Assembly: GCA_029204225.1 (NCBI GenBank) | Contig: CM055113.1 | Coordinates: forward strand, 11,926,234-11,990,233 | Length of the DNA stretch: 64,000 nt | Origin: Diphasiastrum complanatum | Lineage: Eukaryota; Streptophyta; Lycopodiopsida; Lycopodiales; Lycopodiaceae | Direction of reading: 5' to 3' | Part shown: piece by piece, positions 47,083 to 58,097 of the stretch | Layout: each line of letters begins with the position of its first letter | How positions within the stretch are numbered: the stretch's first letter is position 1 | Made by a program: the position numbers and the translations under genes | Notes under the pieces: generated by a model | What the model saw: only the letters and a program-made list of their open reading frames with translations | The model's database searches: none | Told to the model about the DNA's origin: nothing

Positions 47083-49708
47083 ATGAAAGGTCTCGGACAG
47101 AGGCAGGTTGTGGCAGTGAAATCTGTGACCGGCGCTGGCGGTTTGGAGTGGTGGAGCAAGGATAAACTACTTCCAGGAGATGTTCTGGAGCAGCTGAGGG
47201 TGGTAAGCAATGTTGTGATATTAGTGAATGCCCCTTTCCCAGGGGGCAAGGCAGGTCTTCAAAGTGAACTTCGCGAGATCTACAATGTTGGCGCAAGAGT
47301 AATCGTGAAGGCGAGGCGAGGACGACGACAAGACAAAGAAGCCATAATTGTAGAAGTGCATGCCTGTGTGGTGGCTGAGGAATCAGTTATGCGGAAGAAA
47401 CACTACTCCTTAGCTGATGCCAATGATAAAAGCCATATAATCGTACTTATGGATGGGTCAGAAGAAGAGTGCATCTCTTTGCAAAGTAAGAGCCATGGCT
47501 TTCAAATAAATGAGCTTTCCGCAGCATGAGCTATCAGAAATGCCTCAATGCTTTTGCACTTTATTGTGAGAGTGGGATTTTGTCGTTGACCTTGTTCTTG
47601 TCTTTGTATTTCATTTTTACGTGTGCCGATTGAAGTCCTGCGGAATTCTAAGCTATACTGCTTCATTGTTCTCGATCTCTGATTTGTTAATTTATTAAGT
47701 TCGTACTAGTTTCTTCTTGACTTGCTATTGTTGAGATATGGGCGGCAGATGAAACTCGCAAGGTTCTTGAGGAGGTAAGGAGATCACGCGTGGCTAATGC
47801 TCAATTGAAGGATTGCCTTGTACCGTACACTTGGCAGCAAAAGATGCAGTCCTTTCTTCCCTGTCCGAACTCTGGCATGATATTTTCCCTGCTATTGATG
47901 CCCTTCCAACCAAATCGTGCTTTTCCAGAATTTTACGATATGGAAGAGACGTCGGCGAGGGCAATGGCCTGGCTTTCGTCTGCACAGACTTCTGGAGTTC
48001 CCATCACCTTTGTTAACATTCAAATCGAACCGATACTACTGCAGGTCCTTCCATTGAACCACCTCAAATACCGTGCTTGTTTTCTAAGCCTTTTCAAATC
48101 ACATTTAGCAATACATGTATGTTGATGTAACAGCAGTTGGTATGTCTGGTTGAAAATCGACTCTCATATATTCTTTGTTACGCAGGGATCAGGCTCAAGT
48201 TATTTTGGTTCAAGCTCAAAGGAAGACCTTCCGAGTGTGGTGAATGTAGGCAAGTACACCATACAAGATTGGCAGGGAACTGATATTCACATCGTTAGGG
48301 CAATAAGACTCTGGTTTGCCCCTGCTGCGGCTGAGCTATCCGTCAATCTGAAGCCAACTGTGGGTGAGACACGACTAGGTGTTGGCATTAGCAGGACTGA
48401 GGAGGTAAAATAGCCAGGACTTTAGGAATCTAGAATTAGGTTTCTGTAATCTCCAAAAGCCATGAAATCTTCTGAAATTTCGCTAACAGAAGTTGCACAT
48501 CATATCATATACGATAGTCAGTGAAAAGTTTGGAGCTAAGGAGTTCACCGTTTTTAAAGCTTTGGTAGGCTGTGTTTTTTATTTTTCTTCATTCATTCAA
48601 CAACTGATGCTGATAAGTAGTACTCCTTGTCCTGTTCATGTTGATGGTTTGATATGGATATTTGGACTCATTTAAGTCTATATGTATTTTGTTCTGAGCA
48701 TATTGCCTAATGACATTGCTAATATTACAATTCCAACTTGAATACTTGCCAATCTCATAATGAGATATAGTACTGATTGTCTTCTCGAATTCTATAGTGA
48801 TGTGGTGTACATTTCCTATCATTAAAATGAGGAGCTAAAACAAGCTATTGTGTTGGCAGGGCTTTTGCTATGTTTCTTCAGTAGATCATGGAACAGCAGC
48901 AGACCGTGCTGGTTTAAAGAAGTTTTATGAAGGAGCATGTTCAGCTCAAAAGCTTCTTGTTATCTCTCGTGTAGCTGGAGAGAAAGTCACTCCTTGGATG
49001 GTAAATTCATCAGGGTCAATCAGGTGCTTTGATACTATATCTATAAGTGAAAAACTCTCTGCACACCGACAAGCTCAGCAACCTATTCAATTCCATCTCA
49101 TGATCTGGGATGGTGCTTTTGACGGGCAAGGATGGAAGTTAGAAGTGAATGCCAGTTCTAGGACTGGGGTAACAGATGAGCCTGCACCTGTTGGTTCGAG
49201 GGATGGGCGTTCTAACCCTACATCACGAAATTCAAGTCCAAGGAAGTTGGATCGGCACCAACATCATGCATCAATTAGCAGTTCCAGCCCAAAGCAATCT
49301 GAATGGCATTATCAGTCAGATGGCAACTCTAGCCCAACGCGTTCCAATGTATATCATTCACCTGATGGTAGCACAAGCTCAAGACTTTCAAATCAGGATC
49401 ACCAAACAGATGCCAATGGCAATATTAATCATTCTTTTAGTTTCAATCGATCTCAGCCCCAAAAAATTGAGTCCATGCCCTGGGGGTTGACTCCAAAACA
49501 GAGTAGAGAAGGAAATAATCATTGTAGAGTTCATCCCAGAGACATTTCTAGTGAAGATGGAGTTGATGATGCAGTAATAAAGGAACAATCTGAAAGCAGA
49601 GAGTCTCGACTTGCATCTGCCCTCAAAAGAGCTGTCAGTGATAATGAGCTTGCAATTGATGAAATACAACCTGTTAAAGAAAATATGGACTTCTCTTTTA
49701 GTTTTTGA
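47083..49708 (+). CDS. Conserved plant protein of unknown function with a PDZ-like domain (4 exons)
   Basis: Exons: 47083-47485, 47749-48044, 48186-48404 and 48860-49708, with GT-AG introns whose phases keep one frame without stops. Exon 1 carries GGLEWWSKDKLLPGDVLEQL and VVILVNAPFPGGKAG, exon 2 QLKDCLVPYTWQQKMQSFLP and LSSAQTSGVPITFVNIQIEP, exon 3 VVRAIRLWFAPAAAE-like sequence (IVRAIRLWFAPAAAEL). The join of exons 3 and 4 (LGVGISRTEEGFCYVSSV, then GTAADRAGLKKFY) looks like a PDZ fold. The C-terminal 180 residues are Ser/Asn/Gln-rich and probably disordered. I recall similar uncharacterised proteins in angiosperms but know no function. The start is the first ATG in exon 1; an upstream exon beginning near 46217 is possible. 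Confidence 0.85.
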
Positions 49709-50519
49709 ACTGCAATTACTTGAAAACATGCTGACACAGTTTACTGCATTCAGAACTGTGAGAACGTGAAATAGGTACATACGACTGCCTGGATCATCAC
49801 TCTCAATTACCTACTGATAGTTTCTACACCTCAAACTTTTGTACATACTTATACCATTTGAAAGCAACTTTGTATTGTAGCAAGGTGATAAAACTAGAGG
49901 CCTTGCTCGTGTTTGCAACAGTCTCTCTCAGCCTGAATGTAGGAAATAGAAGTAGGCTTCAAAGTTCAAATACATGATGTTCATGCAAGAGGCCAGACAT
50001 CACAATTACACTTGTAATCTGTAGTCCATAGCTTCCTTTCTCTATAAAGGGTATCATTTTCTTGTAACCTGTCTTGGTATGGTACTTTATTTTATGCCTT
50101 TCAAATGTCGTGTATAGAGAAGTTTTAATATTTGAAGACATGTTCTGAGATGTGTTTTTGAAATGAATTCTGAAAACCTTGGCTTTCAAACACGAGGTTG
50201 ACATATCCTTGAAAGCCTTGCCAAAAACTTTCACTTCATTTTTTAGGGCATTATAGGATATCACAAACAAAAGACTTTGTTTAATTTAAGGATTTGTTAT
50301 GCTGAGAGCCCATGGGTTTTATGAGCATGGTAGGATAGAAGCTAGAGTGTTGAGCTTTACACCATTTTGCCTCCCCACCCATGGATTGGTAGAGCGGCCC
50401 TTGAAAGTGTAAAGCTCTCCCACATATGCCTTTACCCCTCACGTAAAGAATTTGCTTGGAAAATTCCCTCATGTTTCTTCATGATTAAATCTTACAAAAG
50501 GTTGGCTTTCCTTAAGAAT
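49709..50519. other. 3' flank of the plant gene, no further gene
   Basis: This is probably the 3' untranslated region and intergenic sequence. No other coding frame with recognisable content is present up to the inverted repeat at 50520. Confidence 0.5.
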
Positions 50520-50546
50520 CATTAGAGGAGTTCTCAATATCAAAAA
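50520..50546. repeat. Left inverted repeat of the candidate element
   Basis: A 27-bp sequence beginning CATTAGAGGAGTTCTC is repeated as its exact reverse complement at 58098-58124. Confidence 0.85.
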
Positions 50547-50986
50547 AACCTTTTGTAAAGATACTTTTATTTTTATTTTTTTAGTTTCGACCGTCACCAG
50601 GCCCAATAAAAATTCACAGATTTGAAATCTACGTAACGTAGTTCAAATTAAGTAAAAAATAAAAATGCAATATAGAAAACTTTGAAATTTGTGTACGGGC
50701 AACATGGACGTATCCCATTGGTTTCTTCTTCCTGCCCGACACGTGCTAATCTGCCCGACGTCAATACCTCAAGTTAAATTTACTTTACTATGCTGGTTAG
50801 TATAATGAAATTTTCTAACTATACTAGTTACAGTTATAGAAATATAGTATGTACAGTTACATAAAATATGGTATACGCAGTAACTTTGACTATGTTGGCA
50901 TTCACATTAGATTAAATGTGATACGAAAAATTAAAATTAAGTAATATATTAGAGAGATTTTTGGCGCCCAAGCTTTGAAAATAGCA

Positions 50987-52357
50987 ATGGCAAGGAGACC
51001 CAGATCTACAATCGATTCTGTGATTCTTTACAATGAGAAAGATGAAGCTGATAACTGGAAGCCAACAAAATATATGAAGAACTCATGGGTATTGCTGCAT
51101 CAATCATCAAAGGGCAATTTTCGACAAAAGAAAAGAGCAAAAATGACTTACAAATCTTATTGGAAAGCAAAAAATTTTGAGTTTAAGACTACCCCGGGAG
51201 GCCAATCGATATCAGAAGTCTTAGTGCAACATGTATATATGCATTCAGAGATCAAAGTACATGATATCAATCCTCATGATCATAAAAAATATAATTGTAA
51301 GTATATCAAAACATATGCACTCTACAGCAATCATAGGTGATTTCCTTTATTGATGCTCTTCAGATTATGATTTAAATGCCTCAACATTATTTTTTTCTTT
51401 CAGATTTATATCCATCATGCATAAGTGAATGGGAGCCCGCACAATCACTTGCAAGAATATTAGACGTGATTCACTCTGATGTTGGAAAGCTGCAATACAG
51501 AGAAAGAAGTCCAAAGGAGCTTGCAGATTGTGGTATCTATTTTTATGAATCTTTATATACGCCACAAACAGATGGAGGTTTTGGCAAGCTCGAAGCAATT
51601 CCATTGCCTAGTTTTCAAAGTAATGAGTGGCCTACTCGTCACAGCATTGTTTCTGAATCCTTCAGATGCAAGCTACTTTGATATTAGAAATGCTATGAAG
51701 ATAAGCCCAGACTCGAAAATTGTTCACCTAAGTTGATTTATCTCATTACATATATTTGTTGATTTTTTCTCGAGTGCTAGTGTTCGTAGGACACCAACTT
51801 TATTTGTTTGCAAGGATTTATCAGATGAGACTTTGTCAGATCTCATGGATCAAGGTTGGGATAGTAAAACAAATAATGACATAGAATGCAGGACTAAAAA
51901 GTCCTCAATGATCTTTCGTTATCATATCGAAAAGCAAATGCTCAGTCTCACATTTAGCTACCAGTGATACAAGAAAATTGAAGGTACATGGCTACCACTG
52001 GATCAAGACATTGAACTAAAAGGTCACACAAATCGAATGGAAATAAGCATTATCTACAATGAAGAATATTTTACTATGGTTGAGGTGGAAGAACATTGGA
52101 AACTTGATTTTATCAGAACAGAGCTCATGCTATTACAAACCAATCTACCAACATATTTCAGATTTATCATCAACGGAAGACTCGTAAGTACTTTATGTTT
52201 ATTGCCATGTCAAAATAGAACAAAATAATAGACAATTTCATGATTTACAATTGCACATTCACTAATATTTGTCATGTCACAGATGCGAAAAAGACAGGAG
52301 CTGATAACGTGCTGCAAAGATCTACCTACAACAATCACCATTGAGGGAGAACAATAG
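50987..52357 (+). pseudogene. Cassette gene A, unrecognised spliced protein
   Basis: It starts MARRPRSTIDSVILYNEKDE at an ATG (50987). Exon 1 ends at 51296 (T|GTAAGTAT), exon 2 starts at 51404 (TTTCAG|A), and the last intron is 52184-52282. Readable parts: KMTYKSYWKAKNFEFKTTPG, GIYFYESLYTPQTDGGFGKL, FDIRNAMKISPDSKIVHL, LFVCKDLSDETLSDLMDQGW, MEISIIYNEEYFTMVEVEEH, and an end TCCKDLPTTITIEGEQ. TGA stops occur near 51734 and at 51967, and a frame change near 51640-51670. The IYNEEYFTM phrase resembles YINDDVYFTM in gene C. I do not know the family. Confidence 0.6.
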
Positions 52358-52553
52358 TTTCAAATAAACTTTAGTAGAAATCTGTGTATACACTCTTTCA
52401 TTCAATAAATGAAAGCCCAAGTTGGGCATCAATACATGTATTTTGTGCTCCCAAATTCATAAAATGGAGCAGCAATTGATATATAAATGTATATTTTTCT
52501 ATGAATTCTATACATGTAATTTTTTTTCTATGCTATCTATATATGTTCTGATC

Positions 52554-54196
52554 TTAATTTAGTACTTCTACATCATCCTTTGCACCATCATCAATAAAGG
52601 GAGGCTGAAGCCTTGCCCTAGCCAATATACTCAGGATGATTTCTTGTCTGAATCTGTACACCTAGCTTGATGTGTACTCAGAAAGTGTAAACTGCAAAAT
52701 AGAACATTCATGTATTAGTAATGGCTAAAAACATCAACAAAATAGAAAACTAATCATGATTCCAAAAATAAGAATAAACAGTTTATTACCTTGGAAATAT
52801 CAACATCTTCTGGAAGGTTGAACCACTCAAAAAATAACTTGGCATTGTATAACGTGTACCACCCACAGCTGAATCATTTTGCTATGGTGACTGCAAAATA
52901 ATTCAACACAAAAGAAATCAATTATGAAACATAATGAATTAGAATGAAACAATCACGTTAGAATATTGATTTCAACATGCTATTAAGAAAGATAGAGTTT
53001 ACCTACAAACTCACGATCTCCCAATCCACAGAATGGGAAACATCTATAGAAATATATTTACTTAAATATGACAGGTATATATCTACATCCTTATGCGTAT
53101 TATTCGCCAAATTCATCTTGACACAAAAACCTTTGATACTATTATTTACAAAGCTCTTAATAGAGATCAGGTTGAAACTCCAGTGGTCACTGCAAAATAA
53201 GATTGAAAGTACTTTAGCGGCAATTCTGAGATCTATTTAAATTAAAAATGTCAATGTTATTGCATAAAACAGGAAGAATCACTTAATATATCCTACTTGG
53301 TATGATAAGGAATGACCAGATACTTTGTTGCTAGTGTGAATCCACTTGTCAGACACTGTGACAATGTGTCATTATTCTCCTTGAAGGCCTGGAGCAAAAA
53401 GTTACTTAGAACCAGCAACTCGTTTGATGAATCTCTTGCAATGTCAAATTGCAAGAGTGTCAGCCCAGACTCTATCATAGGATCACTGATAGAAGTCCGT
53501 CTATCTTTGAGATCCAAGCAATCTAAAACTCTAAAATTATTACTAAAATCAAGTTCATCTAGTCTAAAACAAAAAGGAGTGCCAATTTTATCTATAACAT
53601 CTGATATGTCTTTCTCAAATCTAAGATACTCATCCGAATCTATATATGTATAAAAAATTGGAGGAAGAGGAGGAGGTGGATGTGTAGTATCTATAGGAAT
53701 TAAAGCGGTATCCAAAACAACTATAGCTATATTTACAGCATTATCAACAACAACGTTATCTAAAATTGATTCTAGGTCAGGTTTCACAGAATCTGTGGTG
53801 TCTACGATCTTTGCTTTCTTTGGAGCTCTCTTGGGGGCACTCTGCTTCCTAGGACGCTTCATAGGAAGATCAGTCCTATCTACAGGTGTTGGCCTGGGAG
53901 CAGAAGGCTGAGATATGTGCAACCTACAGAACTTATCCCTCATTCTCATTAGGAGCTGAAAATCCTTGGGCATTATTGTGACTCTCTTGGAAGGAATGGC
54001 AGGCGAAAATGAATCTTCAAAAAAAAGACTAAGGTAATCTTCAGCAGCCTCCTAAAGGAACTGAAGAGCACTGGGTGTAAATTTGACAAGCTATCCGAGA
54101 TCATTTCTTGTTATGTTTCGGACAACACGGTAGAATGGAGCCCTTGGGATCAACAGCGCAGTTGATCTCTGGTACTTGCGTATCTCAGAGAGCCAC
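52554..54196 (-). pseudogene. Cassette gene B: CENH3-like histone fold fused to a Ulp1/C48-like protease
   Basis: Minus-strand exons: 54196-53297, 53189-53015 (or 53003), 52890-52790 and 52691-52554. Exon 1 shows VAL, then EIRKYQRSTALLIPRAPFYR, then KFTPSALQFL, EAAEDYLSLFFED and IPSKRVTIMPKDFQLLMRM. These are the N, 1, 2 and 3 helices of histone H3; LLIPxAPF and a longer loop 1 are typical of CENH3. A basic linker follows (MKRPRKQSAPKRAPKKAK), then about 180 residues with FRLDELDFSNNFRVLDCLDL. Across the first splice YLVIPYHTNDHWSFNL gives the Ulp1 His-Trp block. Exon 3 has PxQNDS next to CGWYTLYNAKLFFEW (catalytic Gln and Cys), and exon 4 ends YRFRQEIILSILARAR. Damage: TAG at 54093-54091 and 54054-54052, a frameshift after VAL, TAGs in the last two exons, and a frame change just before CGWY. 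The histone N-terminal tail is not found. Confidence 0.72.
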
Positions 54197-54284
54197 CTGC
54201 TGCACGCGCACAAGTGCGATATGCGGAGCAAAAAAAAAAAGTGAAAAAAATTCATCGAAGTTTGTGATTTTATATTCTGGTTCG

Positions 54285-54561
54285 CACGTGCGAAAGAATG
54301 TCCAATCACACGTATGGGAGTTGTACGAACAAATGACAGAGCGACATGTGTCACATTGTCACTTTACACGTGTGGAATTTGTACGAGCAAATGATAGAGC
54401 GACACGTGTTTTTGAGCACACGAATGAACATGCGACACGTGTTCAGTTGTCATTTCACACGTGTCCAGGTGTCACCTCACACGTGCCAGTAGTTGTAGTC
54501 GAATCGAAAGTAGACACGTGTCTATTGACCGTTGATCGCACATGTGAAAATTTAGTATAAA
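54285..54561. promoter_or_regulatory. Divergent promoter with seven CACGTG boxes
   Basis: CACGTG occurs at 54285, 54367, 54403, 54436, 54458, 54480 and 54515, mostly as ACACGTGT/ACACGTGC. Related ACATGTG sites lie near 54345 and 54541. A TATA-like GTATAAATGG (about 54554-54563) faces gene C. CACGTG is the G-box bound by plant bZIP and bHLH factors, and ACACGTGT resembles ABRE-type sites. The block lies between the 5' ends of genes B and C. Confidence 0.75.
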
Positions 54562-54787
54562 TGGCATGAAAACCGATTAATTTTTAACTTTTTTCCGTTA
54601 TCGAAAGTCACGGCATATCGCTCTTGTGCGTGCACTTTGTTGACCGTTTGCACTCAACGACACCTACTTGCGCTCAAGTGCAATATTCGGTATCTCGAGC
54701 CGTACATATCTCTCTTGTGCGCCATCTTGATAGTTAGTTTTCTTTCTCGTCTCCCTCGTGCACAAGTGCGATATTCACTTTATTTCA

Positions 54788-56271
54788 ATGGCCTCTTCCT
54801 CAGGATCCTCACGAGATTCAGGCTTGAGTTCATTTCTTAGTGAATTTGGGATTACTAAAAATCTGGACTACTTCCACAACCTATTCAGGCCATATCTGCA
54901 TGTTTTCAGGACTGCACAACCGAATTTTGACGTTTTTTTATCAACATTATGTTAGCTTCAGAGATATACTTAGTAAGCCTGTTTTCTCCATAGGTTCAGT
55001 CCAGTACATGCATTATACTAATCTGGTTCACTTCTTTCCAGCTTTCAGACATAGATTGGATAGAATGTTCACCAAATTGTTTGATCTTTTCAAAAGCAGT
55101 TCAATGTGTCCTTATTGCAACAAAAAATGTCGATTGGTTGAATATCAGAGTGTCGTACTTTTTTTGTTAGTTCAGATCCCAGATTTTCATCATCCTCCGT
55201 TCAGTCAGCTATCAAGGACATCAGTCACTTTCTTATCGACACTCCTGATAAGCAAAGTGACTTTATAAATATAAATACTGATTCTCTACGGGATTCTTTT
55301 ATTGGCCAAAATACATCTGCTGATGAATCCAACCCTACAGAGGATTCTAAATGTCTATTCAATTTGTCTGTATATTATATTAATGACGATGTATATTTTA
55401 CTATGGCTGATTTATGTAAATTTTTTGACTATCGTGAAGACGAGGTTCTATGTTTATTATCCGGCACAATTTTCAAATTCTCCGACTTCGTAGATTTTGA
55501 AACAGATGATCTTGTTGCTGGTATTGATTTTGATGATGAGGAGAGAATTATGAGTGCTGAAGAATGCTTGACTAAGACTTTATCAAATATAGCTGAGGAT
55601 GGGCAAGGCAAACCATCCGATGAAGAATTCATGGCATTTCAATCCCAGATGGGCTTCTCTCGTCCATCATTATTGCATTTCATGGATGATTCCAGTTTAG
55701 TACGTGGTCATTATATTGATCATCCTGATCTGGTTGCTGTTGATGATGAAGAATGTGTAAGTGTTAAAACCTCCTTGCATTACAATATTTCTCATCACTG
55801 AATGTGTTTTTGCTAAGAAATTTCCTATTGCAGGATGCTCTCATAATAGATGATTTTGCTACAAGATGAGGTGCTTTCAGACAACATGCATCGTCTTTCC
55901 ATAGGGATAGTGGACTTGGCCACTATCTTAGGCATTTCCTGAAGAATGAGATATGTATTGCTCATTCCAAGCTGAGCCCAGTCGGGGAGACTCTTATAAT
56001 GGCAGTTAAAGCTTTATCATTTTACCTAGGAGGACATAAATTTGTAAAGACAAATAAGATCATTTTTGTCAAAAGATCTTATGTTTTGAACATTTTAGGC
56101 TTTACTGATGGGAATGTTCCTTTAAGGAGCTCCCATTATTCATTGTATTCCACTTATATTGAGCTTAGTGGAAATAAGGATAATGCAAATCTATTAGATG
56201 CATACGCTAGCAGAGAATTTTTTCATGACAATACTGCCATAGAATTTGACACAAGATCTGAAGATGAATAG
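54788..56271 (+). pseudogene. Cassette gene C, unrecognised spliced protein with a CxxC motif
   Basis: It starts MASSSGSSRDSGLSSFLSEF at the first ATG 230 bp after a TATA-like site. The frame changes at a T7 run (about 54930-54937) into YQHYVSFRDILSKPVFSIGS, continues to SMCPYCNKKCRLVEYQ, and changes again at a T7 run near 55160 into PRFSSSSVQSAIKDISHFLI. Next comes VYYINDDVYFTMADLCKFFD, an acidic middle, an intron (55757-55833), and the final exon. That exon has a TGA just after DDFATR, then KALSFYLGGHKFVKTNKIIF and KRSYVLNILGFTDG. Restricted damage, two shifts at homopolymers, means it could be intact in reality. YINDDVYFTMADLCKFF vaguely recalls KilA-N/BRO-type starts, unproven. Confidence 0.62.
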
Positions 56272-56396
56272 TTAACACTTTGTATTTTGGTATAATACAT
56301 TTACATTGAGTATTTCTCCTTTCTTGTTCAATGAATTTGCAAAGCAATTCTGAACATGTCATGATTTGATGATAATGATGATCTTGTACTCAACAA
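56272..56396. other. Convergent 3' ends of genes C and D
   Basis: About 125 bp of AT-rich sequence separate the stop of gene C from the last recognisable codons of gene D; probably shared 3' flanks. Confidence 0.5.
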
Positions 56397-57863
56397 TCAT
56401 CTAATTTTCTCTTCTTGTATGAACTTGCATGCTTTTCTAAACTTGTTGTATTGTGTGAACTTTGTTGTATGTCGAATTTGAACTCTGCGGTAGAACCACT
56501 GAAACAATTGACAAATGTAGTTTCGTTTTTCATTGGTTCCTCCATGTTGTGTATTTCGATGAAATGCTGCTCGTGCTTGCTAGTGTGACTTCTCCATCCC
56601 TTGTGATGACCATACACTCAAGCTTCCATATGTATTTGCAAAAAATGTTGTATGATCTCTTAGTATGTGCTGCATATGTCAAAATCATAATGTTAGTCTT
56701 ATGTTTGGATCTAAATATATATTTAAATTTGAAAGCATTTTAAGAATTTAATACTAACCATGTAATGAGTGATGTGATCATCTCCCCATGCTTTTGATAC
56801 TGCATTAACAAACTCGACACAAGTCCTTTGGACAGCTTTCTTATCAATATCAGAATATTTTTCTTTTCTTAAAATAGCAATCATAATATCAAGCTTTTTC
56901 CATACATCAACTTTTAGTACTCTGATTTTGCCGTCTTTCTTGAAGTCCTGAGTAGCAGCAATAATATCTGTCCAGACTGCGTGTTGAATATTAGAAGCCC
57001 TACCAGTATGATTTGATAGGAAATGATGTGCTTTTGCTCCTCCTATGCTTGGCTTAGTTGGCATGTTCCCATTCTTTCCTGAAAGCTTTTCATCTTTTTG
57101 AATTTTGACATGTCCTTTATGGAGTCCTGCTTTTGATAAAACATCTTCTAATCGAGAGATAACTTCCTTTGCTAATGATGTTGGCTTAGTATTCCAAGCA
57201 AAAACTATATGAAGATAAATGATCTTTTCTATTAATCTAACTTCTGCATGAAGAGTGCAAACATGCACATTTTGTAAGGGGATAGACAGCACAAGCTTCC
57301 AGTTTGGATCCGCATATTCTCTAGTAATTCATGTGCTCCTAGTTACATCTTTTGCCATTTTCATACAGTACAAACAAGGGTGTTTTGATGTAGCACCGTG
57401 AGAGACATTATACATACATTTTAATGTTTTCAAATCACCTGCTAAGTGTCATTCAACATTGAAGTCTCCAACTCTTGGAACATTGAGAAGTCCTCCATCC
57501 ATATGGTCCTTGATGATCCTAGGATAAGATGTCCTTGAGAATATCCATGATAATATATCATGATCCTCTTTTAGCACCTATCCAAAAAAATTAATCAGAC
57601 TTAATTTACAATGTATTAATACTATTCAATGAATGTAATGTAATAATGAGGCTAGTTACCTGAAACGCTGCCAACCACCATATATCATTTTCTGACTGGA
57701 CACTGAATCTGAAATCTTCTTGGTTCTCTATTTGTGATAGAGCACCATTCATGAGAGTTATACTAACCCTCTCCATCTTCTGCCCTTTCACAATTTCTGA
57801 CTCATCTAACATATGTAAACATTTTGCAATTTTTTCTGATTCGAATTTGGGGATGGCGGTCAT
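56397..57863 (-). pseudogene. Cassette gene D, transposase-type protein, spliced
   Basis: Minus-strand exons: 57863-57660 (MTAIPKFESEKIAKCLHMLD to ENDIWWLAAFQ), 57577-56759 and 56670-56397. Exon 2 has GGLLNVPRVGDFNVE, then KTLKCMYNVSHGATSKHPCL with a CxxC pair (CLYC), then LQNVHVCTLHAEVRLIEKII and GKNGNMPTKPSIGGAKAHHF. Exon 3 has GSLSVWSSQGMEKSH, then QARAAFHRNTQHGG and QLFQWFYRRVQIRHT. From memory, phrases like GSL..SxQGxEKxH and NCxLHAxxRIxEK occur in large transposon-encoded proteins of plants and animals. I cannot name the superfamily. In-frame stops: two TGA in exon 2, one TAG in exon 3, one TGA at the end. No DDE triad can be assigned with confidence. Confidence 0.6.
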
Positions 57864-58097
57864 ATTCTAGATCTATTGAAAATATTGCTCTTTTCGTAAC
57901 CAATGGAGGGAATATTTTTGAATTTAGTAAGTTATACTGCGAACTGTTAACAGTTTTTAACTGTGACTATAGACACTGTGGTTAGATCATTGGGAGTTGG
58001 GGAGGCCTTGAGAGTGGTGTGGGCAAGCAAATAAACAATAATGTTTTTTTTTTTTTTGATATTTTTCTATATCCTACATGGCATTCCTTAAAGGGTC
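57864..58097. other. Right-hand noncoding part of the candidate element
   Basis: This is the upstream region of gene D. It has a T-run at 58026-58039 and no other recognisable signal before the right inverted repeat. Confidence 0.45.

Noticed and set aside
47813-48016. Alternative frame in exon 2 of the plant gene
   Set aside because: The other frame (QLKDCLVPYTWQQKMQ) links to exons 1 and 3 with matching splice phases; this one does not.
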